Of a stretch of 64,000 nucleotides of DNA, positions 1 through 9,262 are shown one piece after another (position 1 is the first letter of the stretch; the number at the start of each line of letters is the position of its first letter). The notes below the pieces were generated by a model that was not told the origin of the DNA, ran no database searches, and saw only the letters and a list, made by a program, of their open reading frames with translations. Origin of the DNA: Reichenbachiella faecimaris (lineage in GTDB: Bacteria; Bacteroidota; Bacteroidia; Cytophagales; Cyclobacteriaceae); the NCBI RefSeq assembly GCF_900176375.1, contig NZ_FWYF01000001.1:1188449-1252448 (forward strand), read 5' to 3'. Position numbers and translations under genes: made by a program.

Positions 1-131
1 CAAAAATGCCCAAAGGTCCAGGTGACCTGATAACCATTGCCCTCAAAGTAACCATCCCTGCGACTAGAAGCACCTAGGACTTGTGCGATTTCTTTAGCGA
101 CACTCGGTTTCTCGGCAATACAAACTTTCAT
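1..131 (-). CDS. topB: DNA topoisomerase III, N-terminus only (cut by window edge)
   Basis: The 43 visible codons start with ATG at 131 and run off the left edge of the window. They contain CIAEKPSVAKEIA followed by GYQVTWTFGHF, the opening of the Toprim domain in TopB-type type IA topoisomerases; the glutamate in AEKPS belongs to the Toprim metal site. TopB relaxes and decatenates single-stranded or precatenated DNA in the cytoplasm. It can be told from TopA by this start, in which Toprim begins at residue 1. The rest of the gene cannot be judged. Confidence 0.85.
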   Translation of the reverse strand, partial: MKVCIAEKPSVAKEIAQVLGASSRRDGYFEGNGYQVTWTFGHF

Positions 132-209
132 GAATGGGTACTAGACAAATGGCGGCCAATTAATTGAAATAGAGCTCCAAGATAAGCTATATTGACTTGA
201 AGATTAAAC

Positions 210-695
210 CTATCCGCAGCACTTTTTATACTTCTTTCCACTGCCACAGGGACAAGGGTCGTTGCGAGTGATTTTTCTTGTAATATCTACTTCCATTGGA
301 TTCATTTTTCCGTCTAGATAAAACCATTTTCCCTTTTCTTTCAAAAAGTTAGAACGCTCGTGGTGTACCTGGCTTTTGTCTTTGGAATCGGTAAAGTATG
401 CCCTAAATTCTACAACTCCCCTGGTATCGGAAACACTGCCATGCTCCACGCTTACTATTTCCAATTGCGTCCAGGTATTTTCTTTTGACCATTGGGCTAT
501 GCTTTCAATCTTATATTCTTCTCTGTGCCTACCATGTGTGGTATCATAGAGATATTGCGCTTCTCCCAAACTATAAGCTACATATCTAGAGCGCATCAGT
601 TCCAATGCTGTTTGTGCTGCTCGACCATTGATAATGGTACCACAGCAATCATTCAGCTTCTTTTTCGAACCACAAGGGCATTGCATTTCTTTCAT
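210..695 (-). CDS. YchJ-family SEC-C motif protein
   Basis: A 161-residue protein carrying a SEC-C zinc-binding motif at each end: C6-P-C8 with C17-C18, and C148-P-C150 with C159-C160. Between them is an NTF2-like fold region (about 30-140) with the MRSRYVAY motif typical of the YchJ/UPF0225 family. The length matches the family (about 150-160 residues). Its biochemical role is unknown; in SecA the same motif binds zinc and SecB or ribosomes. It follows the topB start on the same strand after a 78-nt gap, and no promoter is evident. The family call is firm and the function open. Confidence 0.85.
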   Translation of the reverse strand: MKEMQCPCGSKKKLNDCCGTIINGRAAQTALELMRSRYVAYSLGEAQYLYDTTHGRHREEYKIESIAQWSKENTWTQLEIVSVEHGSVSDTRGVVEFRAYFTDSKDKSQVHHERSNFLKEKGKWFYLDGKMNPMEVDITRKITRNDPCPCGSGKKYKKCCG

Positions 696-922
696 GAAAA
701 CTCATCTAATATCAAACTCAAAGGTAATGTGGTTTTGCTGTGCCCAGCGCAATATGCTGGAGATATACCAATAAAACATCCTTTCAAAGTACACATCTAC
801 CGTCCGTGTATTTGTGGGTTTATTTGCTGTTTTTGACCCTTGCAATTGACCATTCGTGTAAAACAGGTATAGCTTTTAATCTTGATTCGTTCACTTTATA
901 ACCAAACTCAAGATCACTGCTC

Positions 923-3325
923 ATGTTAAAAAACTACTTCCTGGTTGCCTTTCGCAGCTTACTCAGAGACAAGTTTTATAGTTCGATCAATGTGCTGGGT
1001 TTGGCACTTGGTATCACTTGCTGTTTACTCATTATGATTTACATCAGCGATGAGCTCAGTTATGATCGTATGCACAGTAAAGCTGATCGAATCTATCGCA
1101 TCAATGAATTTATGATTGATGAAGATGCGGGCGAAAGGTCATCCAGTTTGCCATTTCCAGTTGGCCCTACGCTTAGAGCTGATTTTCCATCCATGGTGGA
1201 ATCACAAGTGCGGTTGTTCGACTATCAATCTCCTTCGTTAATGTTGGAAAATAAGGAAACCAATAAGGCTTTTAATGAAACCCGTTTGTTTTTTGCTGAC
1301 TCTACTTTTTTTGATGTATTTGATTTCGAATTAGTGAAAGGCAATAAGGAAACTGCTTTGGACGAACCCAATTCGCTACTGCTGACGGAAACTATGGCAA
1401 AAAAGTATTTTGGAAACGAAGACCCCATGGGGAAAATACTCCGCTTTCAAGCCGAACGTGATTTGATTGTAAAAGGCATTCTACCCGACACCCCACTCAA
1501 TACACACTTTCAGTTTGACTTTATTGGTTCAATGTCCACAGTCAGGCAAAGTTTCAACGGGCGATTGCCAAGAACTTGGTATTGGAACCCATGCTGGACT
1601 TACCTGGTACTCAGTGATCAAAACTCTTCCAAGGAATTAGAAGCCTTATTTCCCAATTTCATTTTGAAATACTTCCCCGAATTTTTACATGGGGATGTAA
1701 AAATGACACTTCAGCCATTGACTGATATTCATCTTAAATCCGATCTCGAATTCGAAATTCAACCCAATAGCAGTGAAAACAATGTCTACGTGTTTACAGT
1801 CATTGGTCTACTTATTCTTTTCATTGCGTGCTTTAACTACATGAACCTGTCCACGGCGAAATCAGCCAAACGATCTAAAGAAGTGGGCATACGAAAAACT
1901 TTAGGTAGCAAGAAAAGCTATTTGATTACACAGTTTCTTCTTGAGTCTATCATTATTACGAGCATAGCAGTCATTGTTTCATTGGTACTTTTTTTGGCTA
2001 TTCTACCTGCCTTCAATTCTTTTACAGAAAAGTCTATTGGCTTCAGTATGCTGTTCCAGCCGCATATTTTATTTGGGCTGATTGGAGTTGTACTTATTAT
2101 TGGAGTTGGTGCAGGCATCTATCCTGCATTCGTGCTGAGTACATTTTCACCTATTAAAGGCCTCAAAGGTGAACAAAAAGGAAAAGGAGGTAACCTCCGT
2201 CAGATGCTGGTCATTTTACAATTCTCTATCTCCATCATCATGATCATCGGGACATCTATTGCCACTGATCAGCTGGATTTCCTGAGACAGAGTGATACTG
2301 GATTCGACAAAGAACAGGTGCTCTATATTTCTGCACTGCGCACCCCTATTGCTCAAAAATATGAGGCTTTCAAAAATGAAATACTGCGCAGACAAGACAT
2401 CAATAGCATGACTGCTGTGGTGGATGCGTTAGGTGCCCGTCACCAAGGCGACAATTTTAGATTTGAAGGTATGGAGCGTTCTACGTTGTTCTCTGTATTT
2501 TGGTCAAAACATGATTTTTTCAAAACGTTCGGACTAAATATTGTACAGGGTCGTCCTTTCAAAGAAAACATCTTATCTGACGACACAGCCGCTATCGTAA
2601 TCAACCAAGCCTTGTGTAGACGACTGGACTGGCGCGAGGATGAGGCCATTGGCAAAGCTTATGAGTATGGCAATCGTCCAGGTAAAATCATTGGTGTGGT
2701 AGAAGACTTCAATTTTGCGTCAAAGCATCGTAACATAGAACCCCTGGTCATCCAACTCAGAAATAATCCTGGAAGTTTCAATCTGCTCATCAAATACCTG
2801 GCTATCAAATTGGACACGGAGAATATAGGAGAGACCCTATCTTTCGTCGAGGGCAAATGGAATGAATTTGCACCTGGCAGGCCGTTTGATTATTTCTTTT
2901 TGGAAGATGAATTAAACACATTGTATAAGGATGAAGACAAACTCAGCAAAGTAGCCAGTCTATTTTCTGGCCTAGCGATAGTGGTCGCCTGTCTTGGTTT
3001 GTTCGCTTTAGCCTCCTTTACTGCAGAGCAGCGCAAGAAAGAAATTGCCGTAAGGAAAGTATTAGGCAGCACGATACCACAAGTGATCCTACTGCTATCA
3101 AAAGACTTTACCAAGTTGATCACCATTGCATTTGTGATTGCTTGTCCACTGGCCTATTTCTCTATAGATAGCTGGCTCAATAATTTCGCGTTTAGAATAG
3201 GTATGAATCCATTGGTATTCATTTTGGCTGGCATAGGCACTCTGATTATTGCATTGATCACGATCAGCTTCCAATCATTAAAAGCGGCCTCAGCCAATCC
3301 GTCAACCGTGCTGAAATACGAATAA
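923..3325 (+). CDS. ABC transporter permease, MacB/FtsX type with two FtsX domains
   Basis: An 800-residue inner membrane protein. A first membrane helix (about 18-42) is followed by a MacB-type periplasmic core domain, a three-helix FtsX block from about 287 to 410, a second helix near 430-450, a second periplasmic domain, and a final FtsX block from about 674 to the end. The SKEVGIRKTLGS and KKEIAVRKVLGS motifs mark the cytoplasmic coupling loops of the two halves. Such duplicated permeases are numerous in Cytophagales and usually work with a separate MacB-like ATPase in export or envelope stress; no ATPase gene is adjacent. A hairpin terminator follows directly. The substrate is unknown. 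Confidence 0.9.
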   Translation: MLKNYFLVAFRSLLRDKFYSSINVLGLALGITCCLLIMIYISDELSYDRMHSKADRIYRINEFMIDEDAGERSSSLPFPVGPTLRADFPSMVESQVRLFDYQSPSLMLENKETNKAFNETRLFFADSTFFDVFDFELVKGNKETALDEPNSLLLTETMAKKYFGNEDPMGKILRFQAERDLIVKGILPDTPLNTHFQFDFIGSMSTVRQSFNGRLPRTWYWNPCWTYLVLSDQNSSKELEALFPNFILKYFPEFLHGDVKMTLQPLTDIHLKSDLEFEIQPNSSENNVYVFTVIGLLILFIACFNYMNLSTAKSAKRSKEVGIRKTLGSKKSYLITQFLLESIIITSIAVIVSLVLFLAILPAFNSFTEKSIGFSMLFQPHILFGLIGVVLIIGVGAGIYPAFVLSTFSPIKGLKGEQKGKGGNLRQMLVILQFSISIIMIIGTSIATDQLDFLRQSDTGFDKEQVLYISALRTPIAQKYEAFKNEILRRQDINSMTAVVDALGARHQGDNFRFEGMERSTLFSVFWSKHDFFKTFGLNIVQGRPFKENILSDDTAAIVINQALCRRLDWREDEAIGKAYEYGNRPGKIIGVVEDFNFASKHRNIEPLVIQLRNNPGSFNLLIKYLAIKLDTENIGETLSFVEGKWNEFAPGRPFDYFFLEDELNTLYKDEDKLSKVASLFSGLAIVVACLGLFALASFTAEQRKKEIAVRKVLGSTIPQVILLLSKDFTKLITIAFVIACPLAYFSIDSWLNNFAFRIGMNPLVFILAGIGTLIIALITISFQSLKAASANPSTVLKYE

Positions 3326-3356
3326 AGATAATAGCATAGTTTGGTATAATGAGTGA

Positions 3357-3384
3357 AGCACCCGGAGGAGTCTGGGTGCTTTTT
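3357..3384 (+). terminator. Rho-independent terminator of the ABC permease gene
   Basis: A 7-bp stem AGCACCC/GGGTGCT (3357-3363 with 3374-3380) is followed by a T run. It lies 31 nt after the permease stop codon and separates it from the next gene on the same strand. Confidence 0.75.
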
Positions 3385-3427
3385 GCCATTCAAATAAATT
3401 TCAAAACCTATGACTGACTTATCAGTA

Positions 3428-3435
3428 TAAGTTTG
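3428..3435 (+). promoter_or_regulatory. Bacteroidota -7 box, probably leaderless
   Basis: TAAGTTTG matches TAnnTTTG exactly. The ATG of the following gene begins 4 nt after the box, about where transcription would start, so the message may lack a leader. I find no TTG at -33. Confidence 0.4.
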
Positions 3436-3439
3436 ATAG

Positions 3440-4681
3440 ATGAATCTACAATCAATACTGAATAACTGTAAAACTGAAATTGAGCAAAAGCTCCAATGGG
3501 GCGCTGCTGAGCAATGGCAAAATCAAGAATTTGAGGAACTGAGCCAAATCATCTTCAACAAAACTGGAGTCAATCTTAGTCATACTACACTCAAACGAGT
3601 CTGGGGGAAAGTGAAATACACGAATCAACCGAGTATTAGCACCCTAGACGCCCTAGCCAAATTCTTAGATTGCCCCAATTGGTCTGCCTATAAAAGATCT
3701 CAAGAAGCCAGCCCTCCCACTAAAAAACGGAAATTTTCTATGCCTGGATCAAAACAAAGTGTTTTGCTTGTGGCACTCATCATCCTACTAAGTTTCAGCA
3801 GCTGGCTTTTTATCACCTCCAATCTAAGCCATCCTGAAGCACTTGCCAAGCAGTTGTTGTTTGAAGCCAACTACACTGCCATGGGTCTTCCAAATACAGT
3901 CATTTTTTCATTCGACGCCAGCAACATAGAAGCAGATCAATTAGTGATACAACAGTCTTGGGATAGACGCAAAAGAATTGAGGTGAATGAAGACCAGACC
4001 AAGGCTACCTCTGTCTATTATTACCCTGGATACTTCAGGTCTAAGTTTGTGGCAGATGAGGTGGTTCTCAAAGAGGCAGATGTCTATATAGAAACTGACG
4101 GTTGGCTTGGAACAATAAATGTGGAACCTGTACCTATATATCTTACAGAAAATGACCTGATCAAATCTGAACTATTGGCTCTTTCACCATCAGGTATAGA
4201 AAAATTAGCAGCTAACAACAAACCAGTCAGCTATCATTACTACACGGCCGAAAAAAGCATCTCAGGAGATGATTTCAAATTTGAAACCAGCATGAGATAT
4301 GCTCAGTCGAACCAAACCTCAGCCTGCAAGTATGCCAAGGTAGTGCTTCACTTTTCCGAAGGAGCTTTTTTGATTCCTTTTGTGATTTCTGGATGTGTGG
4401 GAGAAATCAATGTATTGGCCATGGACAATTTCATTTCGGGTAAGCAGAATGACTTGTCCACTTTGGGTATTTCGTTAGAAGACTGGCAGCAGATAGGTAT
4501 TTCCAGTCAAAACAAAAAGCTTATGGTTTCTATTGGAAATAAAGAAGTGCTAACAGCCAATTACAAAATGGATCCAGGCTATTTAGTAGGTGTTAGTTAT
4601 CAATTTGATGGTATGGGTGAGGTAGATTATTTGAAACTATCAAATGGAAAGAGTACATGGCAATTCAATGAAAAATTTTGA
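3440..4681 (+). CDS. Membrane-tethered regulator-like protein (N-terminal HTH-like domain, TM helix, extracytoplasmic domain)
   Basis: I do not recognise a named family. The first ~88 residues are cytoplasmic and look like a helical DNA-binding module: SHTTLKRVWGKVKY (47-60) has a helix-turn-helix flavour, and it is followed by SISTLDALAKFLDC. A basic stretch (KKRK, 95-98) precedes one membrane helix at about 107-126, and about 285 residues lie outside with beta-rich content and no catalytic motif. The layout resembles ToxR/CadC-type one-component regulators. It sits between two hairpins with its own -7 box, so it is likely monocistronic. A role for the neighbouring permease is only a guess. 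Confidence 0.7.
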   Translation: MNLQSILNNCKTEIEQKLQWGAAEQWQNQEFEELSQIIFNKTGVNLSHTTLKRVWGKVKYTNQPSISTLDALAKFLDCPNWSAYKRSQEASPPTKKRKFSMPGSKQSVLLVALIILLSFSSWLFITSNLSHPEALAKQLLFEANYTAMGLPNTVIFSFDASNIEADQLVIQQSWDRRKRIEVNEDQTKATSVYYYPGYFRSKFVADEVVLKEADVYIETDGWLGTINVEPVPIYLTENDLIKSELLALSPSGIEKLAANNKPVSYHYYTAEKSISGDDFKFETSMRYAQSNQTSACKYAKVVLHFSEGAFLIPFVISGCVGEINVLAMDNFISGKQNDLSTLGISLEDWQQIGISSQNKKLMVSIGNKEVLTANYKMDPGYLVGVSYQFDGMGEVDYLKLSNGKSTWQFNEKF

Positions 4682-4685
4682 ATAA

Positions 4686-4714
4686 GGAAAGCGGACATTA
4701 TCCTTCCGCTTTCC
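4686..4714. terminator. Hairpin between convergent genes
   Basis: A perfect 10-bp stem GGAAAGCGGA/TCCGCTTTCC with a 9-nt loop starts 5 nt after the stop codon at 4681. There is no T tract on the plus strand and only a short one (TTATT) on the minus strand. It probably serves both converging genes. Confidence 0.5.
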
Positions 4715-4738
4715 CAAAACTCAAAAAAACCATTTTCA

Positions 4739-5278
4739 TTAATATGCAATAGGTATAAGTACCTCCACGTCTTCCCAAGCCATCAACAAATGACCCTTTC
4801 CTTCTTTTCCTTCGAATGCCATACCAAATGCTTCCCGAGTTTCAGCAGCCTTTTTTACTGGCGCTTCAATACTCATCACATTCTTGGAAACATCATAGTC
4901 AAAGGCACCCCAGGTGTAGAGGTTTGAATTAAAAATGATTGTCCATGATTTGGCTGCCGGGATGGCGTAAACAGTATAGTTACCAGCTTTTAGTTTTTTC
5001 CCGTCAAAGGTCATGTCCCTGTATACATTTATTTCTGTACTCTGATTCGCTCCCAATCGCCAAACCTGACCATAAGGCACTTTATCGCCCAACATCGTTC
5101 TGCCCTTTTTCATAGGCCGGCTATATATGATGCGAGCAGCGGGCACAGTACCTCTTCCATCAGGCCTGAAAACTGCGAGGTCTAATGGACTTTCATCTAA
5201 CGCTCTTATTTCCTGAGCTTCTAATTGAATACTCCATCCAAGACCTAATGCAAAAAGTAAAATGTTCAATGTCTTCAT
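4739..5278 (-). CDS. DUF2911 secreted protein
   Basis: A 179-residue protein with a signal peptide (hydrophobic core about 5-17, cleavage after LEAQ). The mature part shows the DUF2911 hallmarks: YSRPMKKGRTMLG, then VWRLGANQSTEI, and KAGNYTVYAIP. This family is abundant in Bacteroidota and predicted to be periplasmic with a beta-sandwich fold; no enzyme activity is known to me. It converges with the 3440-4681 gene and appears monocistronic. The family call is strong and the role unknown. Confidence 0.85.
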   Translation of the reverse strand: MKTLNILLFALGLGWSIQLEAQEIRALDESPLDLAVFRPDGRGTVPAARIIYSRPMKKGRTMLGDKVPYGQVWRLGANQSTEINVYRDMTFDGKKLKAGNYTVYAIPAAKSWTIIFNSNLYTWGAFDYDVSKNVMSIEAPVKKAAETREAFGMAFEGKEGKGHLLMAWEDVEVLIPIAY

Positions 5279-5444
5279 AAGATCTATTTTGATTTGACTT
5301 AACCAAGTTTAAATACTCAGACAGTTAAATCCCATTCAAAGTGGTTCAATCCTGTGCAAGTTGACTATTCGTCTTTTATCAGTCATATCTGTATGCTGGT
5401 CGCAAATAATTGTGTCAGTCAAAGTATCTCATTTTCGAGCATCT

Positions 5445-5452
5445 TATATTTG
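5445..5452 (+). promoter_or_regulatory. -7 box of rpe
   Basis: TATATTTG fits TAnnTTTG and lies 20 nt upstream of the ATG at 5473. Its position argues against the upstream in-frame TTG at 5410, which would lie before the transcription start. Confidence 0.5.
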
Positions 5453-5472
5453 CGACAAAAAAATATAGCCTC

Positions 5473-6132
5473 ATGCCCAATTCAGTAAAAATTGCCCCTT
5501 CCCTACTTTCAGCAGATTTTTCACGCCTTGGTGCCGATATTGAAATGGTAGAAAAAGGTGGAGCAGAAGTCATTCACTATGATGTAATGGATGGTCACTT
5601 TGTTCCGAATCTTACCATTGGCCCATTGGTTTTAAAGGACATCAGAAAATGTACCAAACTACCAATAGACGTGCATTTGATGATTGAGAACCCTGATCAA
5701 TACATTCCTGATTTTGCGAAAGCTGGAGCAGATTGGATTAGCGTGCATGTAGAAACATGTCCTCACTTACACAGAACTATTCAGTTGATCAAAGAATTAG
5801 GCAAAAAAGCTGGCGTGGTTTTGAATCCTCATACCCCATTGAGTAGTATTGATGAAATCCTTCCTGAAGTAGACTTCGTGTTGATTATGTCTGTAAACCC
5901 AGGTTTTGGTGGACAAAAATTAATCCCCTCATGCATTGATAAAATTGCCAAACTGAAAGCAACTCTCAAGGAAAGAAACCTGGAACATATCTTTATTGAA
6001 ATAGATGGGGGCGTAAAATTGGACAACCTAAAATCTGTAATTGATGCTGGAACTGAAGTAGTGGTATCAGGATCAGGCATTTTCAATACAGAAGACCCCA
6101 TATCAACTATCCAGCAAATGAAGCAAGTTTAG
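5473..6132 (+). CDS. rpe: Ribulose-phosphate 3-epimerase
   Basis: The enzyme interconverts ribulose 5-phosphate and xylulose 5-phosphate in the cytoplasmic pentose phosphate pathway. The 219-residue TIM barrel shows IAPSLLSADFSRLG at the N-terminus, the metal-site stretch HYDVMDGHFVPN, the conserved DVHLMIENP and VNPGFGGQ, and the C-terminal phosphate-binding EIDGGV and VVSGSGIF. I chose the ATG at 5473 because it gives the family length and lies just after a -7 box; a TTG at 5410 would add 21 poorly conserved residues. glnS follows on the same strand after about 100 nt. Confidence 0.95.
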   Translation: MPNSVKIAPSLLSADFSRLGADIEMVEKGGAEVIHYDVMDGHFVPNLTIGPLVLKDIRKCTKLPIDVHLMIENPDQYIPDFAKAGADWISVHVETCPHLHRTIQLIKELGKKAGVVLNPHTPLSSIDEILPEVDFVLIMSVNPGFGGQKLIPSCIDKIAKLKATLKERNLEHIFIEIDGGVKLDNLKSVIDAGTEVVVSGSGIFNTEDPISTIQQMKQV

Positions 6133-6233
6133 TCACCCAAGTGGGAATTGGTATAAAAGGAGAAACTATTCTGACAAAAGGCAATTCCCAGCATTTAATA
6201 ATTCACTAAAATTGCATTCAAAATTTTAAACGT

Positions 6234-7913
6234 ATGAGTAGCGAGAAAGAAATAAAGGAACGTCCAGTGTTGAATTTCATTGAACAAATGATTGAACAGG
6301 ATCTGGCTGAAGGCAAGCATGATGGTAAGGTGCTTACCCGCTTCCCTCCTCATCCCAATGGATACTTGCATATTGGCCACGCCAAATCCATTTGCCTGAA
6401 TTTTGGACTCGCTCAGAAATATAATGGCAAATGCAACTTGAGGTTTGATGACACAAATCCTGAAAAAGAGGATATCGAATATATCAACTCAATCAAAGAA
6501 GACATCAAATGGCTGGGTTTTGACTGGGACAATGAGTTTTATGCTTCTGATTACTTTGATCAACTGTATGAATATGCCGTTCAATTGATCAAAGCCGGAA
6601 AAGCCTACATAGACGAAAATTCTGCAGAGCAAATTAGCAAAGAACGAGGCACTCCTACTTCTCCAGGAAAACTGAGTGAATATAGAGATCGATCTGCAGA
6701 AGAAAACCTGTCCCTTTTTGAGGCCATGAAAAATGGTGAAGTAGAAGAGGGCAAACGTGTACTTCGCGCCAAGATTGATATGGCCTCTCCTATCATGCAA
6801 ATGAGAGACCCTGTAATCTATCGTGTAAAAAAAGCCGTTCATCACAGAACTGGTGATAAGTGGTGCATCTATCCTACCTATGATTTTGCACATGGCCAAT
6901 CTGATGCTTTTGAAAAAATTACGCATTCTTTATGTACACTTGAGTTTGCTTCCCACAGACCACTTTATGATTGGTTTATTAGCGAATTAGACCTTTATCC
7001 GTCTAAGCAAACTGAGTTTGCCAGACTGAATTTGAGTTATACTGTAGTCAGTAAAAGAAAGCTCAAAGAACTGGTAGAAGACGGACATGTAGAAGGCTGG
7101 GATGACCCAAGGATGCCAACTTTGGCAGCTATCAGGAGAAGAGGCTATACAGCTGCTTCCATTCGAAATTTTGCTACTAAGATAGGCGTGGCCAAAAGGG
7201 ATGGCGTCAGTGATGTAGCCCTACTGGAGCACAGTGTACGCGAAGATTTGAACAAAAAGGCCAGTCGTGTGCTAGGTGTACTCGACCCTATCAAATTGAT
7301 CATTACCAATTACCCTGAAGGGCAAAGCGAAATGCTGCCTGCAGTGAATAACCCTGAAGATGAATCCGCTGGTAAAAGAGAAATACCTTTTGGCAGAGAA
7401 CTGTACATTGAGCGAGATGACTTCATGGAAGAGCCACCCAAGAAGTTCTTCAGATTAGGGCCTGAAAAAGAAGTACGATTAAAGTATGCCTATATCGTGA
7501 AATGTACGGGCTTCAAGAAAAATGAGGCTGGAGCAATAGAAGAAGTTTATGCCGAATACGATCCTGAAACTAAAAGTGGTCACGACACCACTGGAAAGAA
7601 GGTGAAAGGCACTTTAGGTTGGGTTTCTTCCGAGCATGCTGTAGAAGCAGAGGTCAGGTTATACGATAGACTATTTGCCACAGAGAACTTAAATGATATT
7701 GATGATGATTTCAAAAATCACCTAAACCCTAACTCTCTGACCATCAAGGCAAATGCTAAAGTGGAGCCATCAGTTGGTAGCATGAAGCCAAATACGCAAT
7801 TTCAGTTTGAGCGACTGGGGTATTTCATTATTGACAAAGAGTCAGCACCTGATAAACCCAGAATCAATAGAACTGTCTCTCTGAGAGACAACTGGGCCAA
7901 ACAGAATAAATAA
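6234..7913 (+). CDS. glnS: Glutamine--tRNA ligase
   Basis: This class I aminoacyl-tRNA synthetase charges tRNA-Gln directly. The HIGH motif is H46-I-G-H49 within PHPNGYLHIGHAKS, and the KMSKS equivalent is VVSKRKL near residue 272, the form usual in GlnRS. The catalytic Rossmann domain runs to about 260 and the GlnRS anticodon-binding beta-barrels occupy the C-terminal half (about 345-545). The 559-residue length matches bacterial GlnRS. There is no GatCAB-type fusion or YqeY tail. Confidence 0.96.
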   Translation: MSSEKEIKERPVLNFIEQMIEQDLAEGKHDGKVLTRFPPHPNGYLHIGHAKSICLNFGLAQKYNGKCNLRFDDTNPEKEDIEYINSIKEDIKWLGFDWDNEFYASDYFDQLYEYAVQLIKAGKAYIDENSAEQISKERGTPTSPGKLSEYRDRSAEENLSLFEAMKNGEVEEGKRVLRAKIDMASPIMQMRDPVIYRVKKAVHHRTGDKWCIYPTYDFAHGQSDAFEKITHSLCTLEFASHRPLYDWFISELDLYPSKQTEFARLNLSYTVVSKRKLKELVEDGHVEGWDDPRMPTLAAIRRRGYTAASIRNFATKIGVAKRDGVSDVALLEHSVREDLNKKASRVLGVLDPIKLIITNYPEGQSEMLPAVNNPEDESAGKREIPFGRELYIERDDFMEEPPKKFFRLGPEKEVRLKYAYIVKCTGFKKNEAGAIEEVYAEYDPETKSGHDTTGKKVKGTLGWVSSEHAVEAEVRLYDRLFATENLNDIDDDFKNHLNPNSLTIKANAKVEPSVGSMKPNTQFQFERLGYFIIDKESAPDKPRINRTVSLRDNWAKQNK

Positions 7914-7986
7914 GAAGCTATAATGTAATTCTTCTATTGACTTGTTTTTAAGTAAATTATCCAAAGAACATTTCAACAGAAGAATT

Positions 7987-8706
7987 ATGAAAGTATTTTG
8001 CTGTTTCTTTCTTGTTTCACTTTTCATTTTTCCCGCGTTTTCTCAGGAAGAAGAATCATCCCAGGATTGGATGAAAGTACTGAGTTATGGTGTTGGCAAT
8101 CAAACAGATCAAAACGAGCTATCTATAGAAGAGGCAAACCAAAGAGGAGATCAGTGCATTCCTGCCCATTTCGCGAATGCCAATCTCATCTTGAGTAATA
8201 ATGCCATCATTGAAAAAGTGAGCGTCAAATACGATTACAAAGAAAAAGTCCTCTTAGTCCAGAAAAACAACAAGGTGACTATAGGCGCACCAAACATTGT
8301 AAAAAGCGTTCAATTTCTAAATCCTGAACTGGATCAATTGATCAACGTAGGTCAACTTGGACGTTCCTATGGTCGACAGGGTTTTTATACTGTATTGGCT
8401 AATACTGGTGACAATTACTTAGTGAGTTATCAAAGCATAGAGGAAAAAAACCAATCAAAAAATGAAGTAATGCCCTCCACAGAAATATTTGGTGCCCCCA
8501 AAGATGAGCCTGTCATGATCCAAAGGGAAGATTTTCTGATTAGTGAAAACCAAAAGCTCTACGTGCTAGAAAACTTTAAATCCAAGGCGCTATCACAATT
8601 TGGTGATCGCGCAGACCTGCTCAAATCTTACGTGAAACAAGAAAAACTCAAGTTCAAAAATGTGGATGATCTTAAGAAATTTGCCCAATACCTCTGGACT
8701 CTGTAG
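7987..8706 (+). CDS. Secreted protein of unknown function
   Basis: A 239-residue protein starting MKVFCCFFLVSLFIF with cleavage predicted after AFSQ. A TTG start 45 nt upstream (7942) is possible but would bury the signal peptide, so I prefer 7987. The mature protein is beta-rich, without cysteines suggesting a metal site and without a motif I recognise; LGRSYGRQGFYTVLANTGDNYL (split here only for description, about 129-150) is the most distinctive stretch. Its last 35 nt overlap the 3' end of the converging receiver-like gene. Probably periplasmic. Confidence 0.65.
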   Translation: MKVFCCFFLVSLFIFPAFSQEEESSQDWMKVLSYGVGNQTDQNELSIEEANQRGDQCIPAHFANANLILSNNAIIEKVSVKYDYKEKVLLVQKNNKVTIGAPNIVKSVQFLNPELDQLINVGQLGRSYGRQGFYTVLANTGDNYLVSYQSIEEKNQSKNEVMPSTEIFGAPKDEPVMIQREDFLISENQKLYVLENFKSKALSQFGDRADLLKSYVKQEKLKFKNVDDLKKFAQYLWTL

Positions 8707-9079
8707 CCAAACTACAGTTTGGTGTATGTAGCTGTGGACATACATACTTCGAAACTATCATGGGCAATTCTTCCCGACTTGTGACCTGATCAATTCCCCT
8801 AAGAATCAACATTTGGTCAATGAGATCATCGTCTGTATAGGTGACGGCTATGAGTTCAATTTTTGGGAATCTATGTTTGAACTGCTCTATTCGGTCAATA
8901 ATCCCTGCTGTATACACAGATAAATCGATGATGACTATTTGCCCATCTACTAACGTCTTCACTTTTGTCAAATCCTTTACAATGCTGATTTGCAAATGCT
9001 TGTGAACACTTTTGAGCTCTCTCCCAATTTTTTCTACAATAAGGTCACTATTGCTCCCTATCAATATTTCTTTCTCCAT
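8672..9079 (-). CDS. Degenerate receiver-like domain protein
   Basis: A 135-residue protein with the alternating beta/alpha pattern of a response regulator receiver: EILIGS (strand 1), QIVIIDLS (strand 3, with an aspartate at the phospho-site position), ELIAVTY (strand 4). The acidic pair after strand 1 is replaced by GSNSD, and the conserved lysine after strand 5 is missing (IDQVTSR). It therefore looks like a pseudo-receiver that probably does not undergo normal phosphotransfer. It lies downstream of the CheC-CheY pair on the same strand but behind a terminator. No output domain is present. Confidence 0.6.
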   Translation of the reverse strand: MEKEILIGSNSDLIVEKIGRELKSVHKHLQISIVKDLTKVKTLVDGQIVIIDLSVYTAGIIDRIEQFKHRFPKIELIAVTYTDDDLIDQMLILRGIDQVTSREELPMIVSKYVCPQLHTPNCSLATESRGIGQIS

Positions 9080-9204
9080 ACTCCTCGCTGCTACCTAATA
9101 AACTGCAATGAAAGGTGAAATACCAGTATCATTCAAGCGTAAAAAAACCGAAAATGAAAATTAAGAGAAATTCTTATGCACGCATACCTTTTCTTATAAA
9201 GACA

Positions 9205-9240
9205 TAAAAAAAACCATCCTGCAAAGGCGGGATGGTTTTT
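9205..9240 (-). terminator. Terminator of the cheC-cheY operon
   Basis: A 10-bp stem (9210-9219 with 9230-9239, core AACCATCC/GGATGGTT) is followed on the minus strand by an eight-T run. It lies 23 nt beyond the cheY stop codon. Confidence 0.85.
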
Positions 9241-9262
9241 AGAAAATCTTTCGTTTTATGAA

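Noticed and set aside
492-836. 114-codon plus-strand ORF opposite the YchJ-like gene
   Set aside because: It overlaps a well-supported SEC-C protein in antisense, and its translation is cysteine/phenylalanine-rich with no recognisable pattern.
6489-6926. 145-codon minus-strand ORF inside glnS
   Set aside because: It is a shadow of a highly conserved tRNA synthetase gene.
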